Shown piece by piece: positions 51,301 through 59,955 of a DNA stretch of 64,000 bases. Under the pieces are notes generated by a model. The model worked only from the letters and a program-made list of their open reading frames with translations. It was not told the DNA's origin and did no database searches. A program made the translations under genes and the position numbers. This stretch comes from Methanoculleus sp. UBA430 (GTDB lineage: Archaea > Halobacteriota > Methanomicrobia > Methanomicrobiales > Methanoculleaceae), in contig NZ_DAXW01000015.1 in assembly GCF_002506585.1 (NCBI RefSeq), forward strand, positions 124,220 through 188,219, in the 5' to 3' direction. Each line of letters begins with the position of its first letter. The first letter of the stretch is position 1.

Positions 51301-53114
51301 TGGTTTCAGAGAAAGTTCTGGGTATCGATCTTGGAACAACCAACTCGTGCATGGCAATCATGGAAGGTGGACGGGCGACGGTCATCGCCAACGCCGAAGG
51401 CGGCAGGACCACCCCGTCCGTCGTAGCGTTCACCAGGGAGGGTGAGCGGCTGGTCGGCACCGTCGCAAAACGGCAGGCGATCACGAACCCGAACCGCACC
51501 ATCCAGTCGATCAAGCGGAAGATGGGCACGAACGAGAAGGTCGAGATCGGGGAGAAGAGTTACACGCCGCAGGAGATCTCTGCAATGATCCTCCAGAAGA
51601 TGAAACTGGACGCAGAAGAGTACCTGGGTGAGAAGATCGCGAAGGCCGTCATCACGGTGCCCGCCTACTTCAACGACGCTCAACGGCAGGCAACGAAGGA
51701 CGCCGGGACGATCGCCGGCCTCGAGGTCCTCCGGATCATCAACGAACCGACCGCGAGCGCGCTGGCCTACGGCATCGATAAGGAAGGCGAGTCCACGGTG
51801 CTCGTCTACGACCTCGGCGGCGGCACGTTCGATGTCTCGATCCTCCAGCTCGGCGACGGTGTCTTCGAGGTCAAGTCGACCGCCGGCAACAACCGTCTCG
51901 GTGGCGACGACTTCGACAAACTGGTCGTCGACTACCTGGTCGATGAGTTCCGGAAGAAGGAGGGCGCCGACCTCAGGAAGGACCCGGTCGCCATGCAGCG
52001 GCTGCGCGACGCGGCCGAGAACGCGAAGATCGAGCTCTCCACCGTCCAGAAGACCAACATCAACCTCCCCTACATCACCACAACGGAGAGCGGCCCCAAG
52101 TTCCTTGACTTCGACCTCACCCGGGCGAAGTTCGAGAGCCTGATCGCCGACCTCGTCGACTCGACCCTCGGGCCGGTGAAACAGGCGCTTTCCGACGCAA
52201 AACTGAGCGCCGACGATATCAGCCACGTCCTCCTCGTCGGCGGGTCGACCCGGGTCCCGCTCGTGCAGGAGACCGTGAAGAAGGTCCTCAAGAAGGAGCC
52301 CGACAAGGGCATCAACCCCGACGAGTGCGTCGCCCTCGGCGCCGCCATCCAGGCCGGCGTGCTCACGGGCGAGACCAAAGACGTCCTGCTCCTCGACGTG
52401 ACCCCGCTCTCGCTCGGCATCGAGACGCTCGGGGGCATCGCGACGAAGCTGATCGAGCGCAACACCACCATCCCGACGCGGAAGAGCCAGATCTTCTCGA
52501 CCGCGGCCGATGGCCAGACATCGGTCGAGATCCACGTGATGCAGGGGGAGCGGGCGCTTGCAAAGGACAACTTCACCCTGGGCCGGTTCCAGCTCACCGG
52601 TATCCCGGCAGCACCCCGGGGGATCCCGCAGATCGAGGTCACGTTCGATATCGACGCAAACGGCATCGTCCACGTCTCGGCAAAGGACCTGGGTACGGGC
52701 AACGAGCAGTCGATCACCATCAAACCGCAGGACTCCCGGCCGTCCGAGGCCGATATCAAGCGGATGATGAACGACGCGAAGAAGTTCGAGGCGGAAGACC
52801 AGAAGAAGCGCGAGGAGATCGACCTGCGGAACACCGCCGACACCGCGGTCTTCACCGCCGAGCGGGCCCTCAAAGACGCGGGCGACTCGGTCGAGGCCGC
52901 GGAGAAGGAGAAGATCGAGAGTGCGATCGCCGACCTCAAGAAGGCGCTCGAAGGCGACGATCTCGAAGCCATCAAGCAGAAGATGGACACCCTGACCGAA
53001 GCGGTATATGCGGTCACGACGAAGATGTACCAGCAGGCACAGCAGCAGAAGGCGGAGGGGGCCACAAAGAAGGATGATACCGTCGTCGATGCCGATTACG
53101 AAGTCAAAGAGTGA
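51301..53114 (+). CDS. dnaK: molecular chaperone DnaK (Hsp70)
   Basis: A 604-residue Hsp70. [26 protein letters not shown] and [11 protein letters not shown] are the three family signatures; [15 protein letters not shown] and the substrate domain follow, with a short C-terminal lid ending DADYEVKE. It folds proteins with GrpE and DnaJ encoded on each side. Archaeal DnaK is generally considered acquired from bacteria. The AGGAGG-like GGAAAGGAGG before the ATG is a strong ribosome site. Confidence 0.97.
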
Positions 53115-53119
53115 GGTCA

Positions 53120-54274
53120 ATGGGTCCGGACAGCTACTATGATATCCTCGGCGTCTCGCGGGACGCCAATGACGCGGAGATCAGGAAAGCCTACCGGGAC
53201 CTGGCACGAAAATATCACCCCGACGTCTGCAAGGAGGACGGGGCCGAGGAGCGGTTCAAGGGGATCAACGAGGCCTACAGCGTCCTCTCCGATCCCCAGA
53301 AACGCGCCCAGTACGACCAGATGGGACACGATGCCTACAGTAACGCGTCCCGGGGGTCGTACTCCGGCGGGGGCGGGTTCTCCGGCGGGTTCAACGCGGA
53401 CTTCTCCGGGTTCGGGGATATCTTCGACACGTTCTTCGGCGGCGGTGGGGCCAGGCAGCGTGCCGGCCCGCGCCCCGGCGCCGACCTCCTGATGAAGATG
53501 CGGATAACGCTCGAGGAGGCGGCGTTCGGGACCGAGAAGGAGGTCGGCCTCGACCATGTCGAGCCCTGCCCCGCGTGCGACGGGTCGGGGAGCGAGACGA
53601 AGAAGTTCACCACCTGCCCGACCTGCGGCGGCAGCGGCCAGATGCGGCAGATGAGCCAGTCGATCTTCGGGAGTTTCGTCCGGATGACCCCCTGTACCGC
53701 CTGCGGCGGGAGGGGGAAGATCCCCGAGTCCCGGTGCAAGACCTGCGGCGGGAGCGGGCACCGGCGTGCCCGGCAGACGGTGAAGGTCCGGGTTCCGCCG
53801 GGCGTGGACACGGGCATGCGCCTCCGGATGGAGGGCTACGGCGACGCCGGGGATTACGGTGCGCCGGCGGGCGACCTCTACATCGAGATCAGCGTCGCCC
53901 AGCACCGGTCGTTCACCCGGCGGGGCGACGATCTCGAGACGGCGATCGATATCACCCCCGCCCAGGCGGTGCTGGGGTCCGAGGTCGAGGTGAAGACGAT
54001 CGACGGGCGGACAGTCGTCCTGGACATCCCGGCCGGGGTGCAGCACAACACCGGGCTGAAGATCGCGGGCGAGGGCGTGCGGTGGCAGACGAAGCCCGGC
54101 GATATGCTGGTGCGGGTGCGGATTGTCGTGCCCGACCGGCTGACGGACGAGGAGCGCGAACTCTATGGACGCCTGCTCGAGCTTGAGGGGAAGAAACCCT
54201 CGGCGAAGGGCGCGAAGAAGGGCAAGGGCTTCTTTCAGGATGTCGTCGACAAGATGAAAGAGACGGTGAAGTGA
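53120..54274 (+). CDS. dnaJ: co-chaperone DnaJ (Hsp40)
   Basis: A 384-residue type I DnaJ: J domain with the HPD motif (KYHPDVC), Gly/Phe-rich region, and the zinc finger of four CxxCxGxG repeats (CPACDGSG, CPTCGGSG, CTACGGRG, CKTCGGSG), then client-binding domains. ATG 53120 follows GTGAGGTCA, which overlaps the dnaK stop. Its 3' end is repeated at 55116-55255, beyond the isomerase gene. Confidence 0.96.
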   Translation: MGPDSYYDILGVSRDANDAEIRKAYRDLARKYHPDVCKEDGAEERFKGINEAYSVLSDPQKRAQYDQMGHDAYSNASRGSYSGGGGFSGGFNADFSGFGDIFDTFFGGGGARQRAGPRPGADLLMKMRITLEEAAFGTEKEVGLDHVEPCPACDGSGSETKKFTTCPTCGGSGQMRQMSQSIFGSFVRMTPCTACGGRGKIPESRCKTCGGSGHRRARQTVKVRVPPGVDTGMRLRMEGYGDAGDYGAPAGDLYIEISVAQHRSFTRRGDDLETAIDITPAQAVLGSEVEVKTIDGRTVVLDIPAGVQHNTGLKIAGEGVRWQTKPGDMLVRVRIVVPDRLTDEERELYGRLLELEGKKPSAKGAKKGKGFFQDVVDKMKETVK

Positions 54275-54298
54275 GGGGCTCTCCCTTACCGGCTCTCT

Positions 54299-54305
54299 CA
54301 CTTTT
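54299..54305 (+). terminator. oligo-T terminator after dnaJ
   Basis: A run of five T residues about 25 bases after the dnaJ stop, following a GC-rich stretch with CTCTC repeats. It is short, so termination may be partial. Confidence 0.35.
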
Positions 54306-54466
54306 TGAGTATTATAACCCGGTTCCGGGTAAGCGCTCCCCACAATCCCGGCAGGTGGTGCGGGTGTGAGCCCTGCCTGAATATGCTCCACCCCCACCGG
54401 GAACCGGGTGTCCGGTTTGAGCATACCTTTTAATTCGACATCGTCTATTCTGGATACGTAGTGCGT

Positions 54467-55096
54467 ATGGATCCTGCAGAGCGAGATTTTGAACCCTATG
54501 TCAAGCAGATGATGCAGTTGATGACGGAGAATCTCGCAAGGATGACTCATACCATCTCAAAAACTGATATTAACGCACTTTTATCAGAGATCCTCCGTGC
54601 ACGCCGCGTATTCGTGATCGGGTTGGGCCGTTCCGGTCTGGTTGCCGGTGCTTTTGCCATGCGGCTCACCCACCTCGGAATCCCTACCTTCGTCATCGGC
54701 GAAACCATCGTGCCGGGAGTGTCCGAACAGGGCATGGTCGGCGATCTGCTCGTCATGTTTTCAAGCACGGGTCGGCAGGGGACAGCGGTCCATATCGCTG
54801 CGGACATGAAAAACATCGGCAAAGCAAAGGTTTTCCTGATCACGAGCCAGCTGAAGTCTCCCGCCGGAGACATCGCCGATCACATCGTTCATTTTCAGTG
54901 CGACGAGTATCAGAAGCAGTGTGCGGAGGAGGGGTGGACCTGTTTTGCTCCCCTCGGAACCTTCTTCGAGACGGCCGCATGGATCTTTGCCGATGCGGTG
55001 ATATCCGGGATCATGGAGGCAAAGGGTATCGATGCCGATGCGATGGAGAACACCCATGCAAATCTGATGGGGCTCAACCTGTTGCCTGACGACTGA
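54467..55096 (+). CDS. hxlB: 6-phospho-3-hexuloisomerase (SIS domain)
   Basis: A 209-residue SIS-domain enzyme that interconverts hexulose-6-phosphate and fructose-6-phosphate. The phosphosugar loop ARRVFVIGLGRSGLVAGAFAMRLTHLG and the FSSTGRQGTAVHIA motif are clear; CFAPLGTFFETAAWIFADAV closes the domain. It works with the Hps half of Fae-Hps (7482). ATG 54467 is chosen, with a TATA-like CTTTTAATTC about 35 bp upstream; a GTG at 54461 is possible. The gene lies between two copies of the dnaJ 3' end. Confidence 0.9.
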   Translation: MDPAERDFEPYVKQMMQLMTENLARMTHTISKTDINALLSEILRARRVFVIGLGRSGLVAGAFAMRLTHLGIPTFVIGETIVPGVSEQGMVGDLLVMFSSTGRQGTAVHIAADMKNIGKAKVFLITSQLKSPAGDIADHIVHFQCDEYQKQCAEEGWTCFAPLGTFFETAAWIFADAVISGIMEAKGIDADAMENTHANLMGLNLLPDD

Positions 55097-55115
55097 GTAC
55101 CCGGCCGGCAGACAT

Positions 55116-55255
55116 CCCGGCTGATGGACGAGGAGCGTGGACTCTATATGCGCCTGCTTGAGATCGAGGGGAAGAGACCCTCCGCGAAGGGCGCGAAGAA
55201 GGCCAAGGGCTTCTTTCAGGACGTCGTCGACAAAATGAAAGAGTCGGTGAAGTGA
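55116..55255 (+). pseudogene. duplicated fragment of the dnaJ 3' end
   Basis: This stretch reads RLLEIEGKRPSAKGAKKAKG and then FFQDVVDKMKESVK before a stop, nearly the C-terminus of DnaJ (FFQDVVDKMKETVK). It lies just after the isomerase stop and has no start of its own. The match extends over about 140 bp, including bases around the stop, so this is a true duplicated segment and not chance. Confidence 0.85.
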
Positions 55256-55881
55256 GGGAAACCCTCTCACTTCGGCGTTCTGGTTTTTGAACTCTTTTGC
55301 TATGAGCTCCGGCCGGGACTTTTTGCTCTAGGTTGGAATCCCGTTCATTCCAACTATTGTTCATTGTATTACCCCTGCTCAAGGCGTGAACCGATGCAGT
55401 AGCCCGCTCAACCAAGTCACCCTATCATACCGTGTGTGTCAGAGAGACCGCATCAGAGTGGGCGGATATCAAATGTGGTCACGGATAGTCGACTACAGGA
55501 TGCGATGGAAAGTCAAGGGGAATTTCTCTTGTTTCAAACGGATCTTCGGGGAAGGAGCGCGCGCAACCTCTGGGAAGGCATGTTCCGCGAGATCCAGATG
55601 AAAGTGGAGTTTTGCAATATGCTGGTGGCTGCGGTGGTCTGAGCAAAGCCGCAGCAAGAAGGCCATGGGGAACCCTTGCGGTATTGTGCTGCTGCGTTGC
55701 ACAATTCTCATATGAGAATGGAAATGGAGATATAGTAACTTAATGTCCAAAAAAAGCATACTTCTTGCTCCTTCACAGAACATTTCAATCCGGGCTCAAG
55801 GGTCTTGGGTAAGCAATTGAGGCAAGCGGCAATGATCTGCAATACTTATACAACATAGCAGTTGCAGCGAAAAAATTTTTA

Positions 55882-55900
55882 CTTGTGAGGGGGTCACAAG
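55882..55900. promoter_or_regulatory. inverted repeat upstream of the tubulin-like gene set
   Basis: CTTGTGA-GGGGG-TCACAAG is a perfect 7-bp inverted repeat ending 17 bp before the TATA box, a typical position for an archaeal activator or repressor site. No matching regulator is encoded in the window. Confidence 0.4.
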
Positions 55901-55916
55901 CAAAATCAAATCACAA

Positions 55917-55926
55917 TTTATATAAC
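55917..55926 (+). promoter_or_regulatory. TATA box of the tubulin-like gene set
   Basis: TTTATATAAC is centred 27 bp upstream of ATG 55949, so the first message is probably leaderless. No other strong promoter is seen before 63241. Confidence 0.6.
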
Positions 55927-55948
55927 TTCATTTATTGAATGTTGCCTT

Positions 55949-56704
55949 ATGAGTGGAATATTTACAATTCGCGCATGTCTAATCTCATTATTTATCCTGC
56001 TGCTTGTTCCTACAGCAACAAGTGCCATTCAGGTTACTGTAGTAAACGGATCCTTTCCAAATTCGATTAATGAAGGAGATCCGGTCAATTATGTCATTGA
56101 GATAAGCAGCTTGCCACGGCAGACAGCGATTGTAGAGCTTGAAACAGATCTGATCCCGGAGATAGGGAATATCCTATGGAATATTTCAAGCAGTGACCAG
56201 TGGGAGATTTCCGGTGGAGAGAGTGCCTTCAGGGAACAGCATCTAGAATTGAAAGCTCTTGGAGACTGGAGCAGCCCGATGCATGTCCAGGTAACAGGAA
56301 GTGTGCCGGTTCTTACTGAGGTTACGCAGCACAGTGGACTTGTCATCACAAAAATGCCCGAAAGGACAACCGGGTTCACCTATTACCGCCTTCAGGCACT
56401 TGATGACAAAGGTCTCCCCGTAGGGACCGCAGTTACGAAGACTTTTGATATTATCATTCCGGAGGATGAAACATTCACTCAGCGAGTTAATGACGTGCAG
56501 GATATTGAACTTCGGGGTATTGTCTCCGAACTGTACGACCTTGGTCTGATAAGAGAATCCAAAATGCTGCTCGATTATGCAGAAAAGCCTAAAGAGTCCG
56601 GTGTACCGATACCGGTGGTCGGTGCCGCCCTCGCTGCTGTGGCGATCATTGCAGCTGCGGTTGGGTATTATGTCAGAGGAAAGAGGAGTTGGAGCCCGGA
56701 ATAA
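55949..56704 (+). CDS. membrane-anchored secreted protein, first gene of the tubulin-like set
   Basis: A 251-residue protein with a signal peptide (IRACLISLFILLLVPTATSA), an extracytoplasmic beta-rich region of about 150 residues (VNYVIEISSLPRQTAIVELETDLIPEIG), a short helical hairpin (IELRGIVSELYDLGLIRESKMLLDYAE) and a C-terminal membrane helix (VVGAALAAVAIIAAAVGYYV) followed by a basic tail. No catalytic motif. The topology puts its body outside and its tail inside, so it could link a surface layer to the cytoplasmic tubulin-like protein encoded next, 23 bp downstream. Confidence 0.7.
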   Translation: MSGIFTIRACLISLFILLLVPTATSAIQVTVVNGSFPNSINEGDPVNYVIEISSLPRQTAIVELETDLIPEIGNILWNISSSDQWEISGGESAFREQHLELKALGDWSSPMHVQVTGSVPVLTEVTQHSGLVITKMPERTTGFTYYRLQALDDKGLPVGTAVTKTFDIIIPEDETFTQRVNDVQDIELRGIVSELYDLGLIRESKMLLDYAEKPKESGVPIPVVGAALAAVAIIAAAVGYYVRGKRSWSPE

Positions 56705-56727
56705 CGGAGTATTAGGAGGATATGCTC

Positions 56728-59700
56728 ATGCCATTTCAGATGCCGCCAGAACTGACTGTTGTTGCAATAGGTGGATGCGGAAAGAAGATGCTGTCCCATC
56801 TTTGCGATCATGATTGGTTTCTCAGAGAGTACCTGCTGGGTGGAAGACAACTTTGGCTATACACAATGGATACAGATTCTAACCAGAAGAGTGATGACGA
56901 AACCCTTTGCAACGCAGTAATGGAGAAGGTTAACAGAATTCGCAAGACTCAAGATGGGATAGATGGAAAGGTGGATATTGACTATTTCTTCCTCCCGGGT
57001 TTTGCCGATGTTAGACGCATCTCATCGCTTACCGGTTCAGATGTGAGAGAGCAGATTAAAAACCGGACCACAGAACCTAGTGTAAAGTTCTGGTGGATGA
57101 ACGATCCAGAGAACGGCTTTGAGTATAGTGATCTGAAATGTGTGGATAGCAACATTTCTGATGATTTCGGAGGGGGGGTCCATAGAAGGCGGGCAATCTC
57201 AAAAGCGGTTTTTTATAAGGCGATTACCCAGGGTGGAGAGAAGTTTCCATCTTTCTCTGGTAATGGTCCGGTGGTTATCATCGTAGGTCTTGGCGGTGGC
57301 ACCGGTTCAGGAATGTTCATCGATCTTGCCCGATATATAAAGGGCAAACGAGGAGGAGAAACAAAGATCTGGCTATTCGGGGTTTTGCCTGCAATGGGCG
57401 AGCCCGAGAAAGAACAGCTCAATGCGGCAATCGCACTCACCGAGATCGAATATTTGAATTTGATGGAAGAGAAACTCTTTAATTATGTCGTTCTCACCTC
57501 CCTCAGTCCGACTGGGTATGTTGAAGGAGGACATCGAAGAAAAGAGGTTATGGAGTTCGACAATGCATTCCCCTACCTCCTTATCAATTCTCTCTACCTT
57601 CCAACCGCTGATATCTCTGCGATTGCAGATGCAAAGAAAGACTACTCGGGTTTTATTGTTGCTGATTCCCACATCATTGAGTATCCAGTTGAAGAGCTCA
57701 TGGAACTCAGAATGGAATTTGAGAGGTTAATCCGTGAGTTAGAATTCCTCTCATCCAGCAGAAAAAAATTGGTTGAAGAGGTATCTGAATTTCTTGGGCA
57801 AGCAGATCCGCTCTTTCCAAGCATGCATTTTCTAGATACGATTCCAGAAATCACACGGGATGATATCAACTTCCTGAAACGCGAGGCTGAAAGAATCAAA
57901 ATTACGTGGGATAACGAGATTGCAAAAGATCTTAACTTCCAGACGACGGCTGAGATTAATTCGTATATCAAAAACAACTTTCCGGAAGATTTGCAGAATC
58001 TTAACGATATCGAGACCTATGACAACTTAATTGAATATCTTTCCCGTTTGCGGAGATTTCTGCTGACCGGGATGGATACGTTTGAGAATGAACTCGATCG
58101 TAACCTTCACAGTAATGTTACCGAAGCTCTAGCACAACTCGAACAATTTGCAGTACTACAGAAAAAGCTTCTCTCCATAAGGAGCCAAGAATATCAAACA
58201 GCAAAACAGGCATTTCAGAAGATCATCCGCGCCGAAACCAATCTGGCAGCAATGAACAACGAGATTACATGCCGCATCTCTTCAAATACCCATCGTATCA
58301 CGGATCTGGATGATAAAATCCTGAAGCAGAAATCCGAGCTGACAAGAATCGATCAGGAAAGAAACCAGACTGTCGAGCGAATTAGCCTCGAGTGCAATTC
58401 CCTCATCCCCTTAATTAAGGACATTATATCTAGGAAAGATACAATTCGAACCATTGAATCGGGGGAACATGCAGTAATTGAAAGATTTGGGTTTCTTATT
58501 GATAAAATGCGGAACGAGCTTGCAAAAGCAGGTTCCACAAAAGATAAACCTAAACTCTTTAAAAGAGACGAGTGGTTGACGTATGTCCAATTAGGGAAGA
58601 TTGAGGGCGAGATCGAAACCCTCGCAAAGGCGTCAGGGGAGGATCTGGACTACCTTAAGCGACTGGCAAGAGATGAGGCCCTCTATTACTACAATAAATA
58701 CCTCATTGAGCTCTCGGATAAGCGTGGTTTTATTGATAGGATCCTTGGAGCTAAGATTCCTAGGGATAGGCTTGTGCATGAGCGGAACGCTGCAGAAGAC
58801 AGCATAAGTCGGACTATTGAATCACGACGGGATAAAATACTTCAGGTTGATCCTCTAGAGATTAAGGTATCACCAGGTTTTGTGTCAAGGGATTTCCTTC
58901 GAAATCTGGAAACAGATCTGGAAACAAATGTTCTTGGGCCGCTTCGATCGACATTTGGGCTAACAGTAGAAGAGTCTACGACGCTTGCTTTGGCCATGCA
59001 ACAGGTTGATGTCCAGAATGCCTCTGTATCATTAAAGGAGGCACTTACTGATATCGTTATATCCCGAAATGGATCTGGGAAACGGATTGCAGAAATTACA
59101 TCTGATACTGAGAAGATGGAGCAGGAAAGAAGACTTCAGAGCGATCAGATCGCATTCCTAAAAAAGATTGACGATCTGGTTCAGAACACTTCTGCAGAAA
59201 GAAAATTCTATAGTGATCATCTTACCAGATTTGATGACTGCATTCGTAATATTAGTGAGAGGAGAGAGCGGGGCCATTCCACCGTTGATGGGTTGTTCCA
59301 GACACGGTTTGGAGAGATAAATCCAAACGTCCTCCCGCTCATTGCAACGGGAACGGATATGGGCAGTCTGGAGTTGAATAGCGAGGGAAAAGAAGAACTG
59401 AATAAACTCTTCCGGCTTGTCAAATGGAAGTTTAAAGATCTGATAGACCCCAAGAAACTTGGGGTCACGAACCTCTCAATTGATTTTGGGACGGAACGAT
59501 GGAATTTTGAAAAATCAGCTCTCGTGGTTGCATCACGATCCCATGCCATGTCCACTCTGGTTGATAACTCGATTGGAGACTTTAAAGACTACACGTTTAG
59601 CAAGCTCAGTCTAAAGCATATAGATAATGCCAAGATTACTACTCACAACTACACGAGGCCTTGGGAGATCTCCTTAACATTCTTTACCGCAGCGGCTTTC

Positions 59701-59955
59701 CTGGATAATATCTCCCCCTTGACTGGCGGGGGAGGATACTGGGAAAAATATGAAAAGAGCAGGAACAACATCTTGCATCATGTAATCGGCTTGCAGGACG
59801 GTTCCTATATTGTTCGGAATCAGAAACTCCCGCTGGCCGAAGCGGCATCCATAGCGATGCGTGAAGCGGGTGATGATTCACATAAACAACTGGCGCGTGA
59901 GCAGGTATTGCAGCTCTATGAGATAAAGAATGTCCGGGAGGTTGCAAAAAGATGA
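56728..59955 (+). CDS. tubulin/FtsZ-like protein with long coiled-coil region
   Basis: A 1075-residue protein. The N-terminal ~330 residues resemble the tubulin/FtsZ GTPase fold: VVAIGGCGKKML at about 12-22 (T1 loop), MDTDSNQK near 47-54, and VIIVGLGGGTGSGMF with GGGTGSG at 189-195, the tubulin signature. The T7-like catalytic loop is not obvious. Residues 340-900 are mostly helical with coiled-coil heptads (KKLLSIRSQEYQTAKQAF; LDDKILKQKSELTRIDQERN), then a mixed C-terminal domain. This is like the FtsZ-like families thought to remodel membranes rather than divide cells. GGAGG eight bases before ATG 56728 decides the start over ATG 56722. It overlaps the GTPase gene by 4 bp. Confidence 0.75.
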   Translation: MPFQMPPELTVVAIGGCGKKMLSHLCDHDWFLREYLLGGRQLWLYTMDTDSNQKSDDETLCNAVMEKVNRIRKTQDGIDGKVDIDYFFLPGFADVRRISSLTGSDVREQIKNRTTEPSVKFWWMNDPENGFEYSDLKCVDSNISDDFGGGVHRRRAISKAVFYKAITQGGEKFPSFSGNGPVVIIVGLGGGTGSGMFIDLARYIKGKRGGETKIWLFGVLPAMGEPEKEQLNAAIALTEIEYLNLMEEKLFNYVVLTSLSPTGYVEGGHRRKEVMEFDNAFPYLLINSLYLPTADISAIADAKKDYSGFIVADSHIIEYPVEELMELRMEFERLIRELEFLSSSRKKLVEEVSEFLGQADPLFPSMHFLDTIPEITRDDINFLKREAERIKITWDNEIAKDLNFQTTAEINSYIKNNFPEDLQNLNDIETYDNLIEYLSRLRRFLLTGMDTFENELDRNLHSNVTEALAQLEQFAVLQKKLLSIRSQEYQTAKQAFQKIIRAETNLAAMNNEITCRISSNTHRITDLDDKILKQKSELTRIDQERNQTVERISLECNSLIPLIKDIISRKDTIRTIESGEHAVIERFGFLIDKMRNELAKAGSTKDKPKLFKRDEWLTYVQLGKIEGEIETLAKASGEDLDYLKRLARDEALYYYNKYLIELSDKRGFIDRILGAKIPRDRLVHERNAAEDSISRTIESRRDKILQVDPLEIKVSPGFVSRDFLRNLETDLETNVLGPLRSTFGLTVEESTTLALAMQQVDVQNASVSLKEALTDIVISRNGSGKRIAEITSDTEKMEQERRLQSDQIAFLKKIDDLVQNTSAERKFYSDHLTRFDDCIRNISERRERGHSTVDGLFQTRFGEINPNVLPLIATGTDMGSLELNSEGKEELNKLFRLVKWKFKDLIDPKKLGVTNLSIDFGTERWNFEKSALVVASRSHAMSTLVDNSIGDFKDYTFSKLSLKHIDNAKITTHNYTRPWEISLTFFTAAAFLDNISPLTGGGGYWEKYEKSRNNILHHVIGLQDGSYIVRNQKLPLAEAASIAMREAGDDSHKQLAREQVLQLYEIKNVREVAKR

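Larger units (their letters stand above)
55256..55948. other. intergenic stretch before the tubulin-like gene set
   Basis: A short frame 55503-55640 encodes a 45-residue stretch (MESQGEFLLFQTDLRGRSA onward) with no clear start signal; its reading is protein-like and it may be a gene remnant. The sequence becomes AT-rich from about 55700. Near the end are an inverted repeat and a TATA box listed separately. No RNA gene is recognised. Confidence 0.35.

Noticed and set aside
51306..53120. 604-codon open frame antisense to dnaK
   Set aside because: Mirror of a strongly coding, high-GC gene; the antisense frame stays open because of codon bias. The product has Arg/Asp/Leu-biased composition and no domain.
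53117..54550. 477-codon frame antisense to dnaJ
   Set aside because: Shadow of dnaJ; Pro/Arg/Leu-rich, no domain, no promoter.
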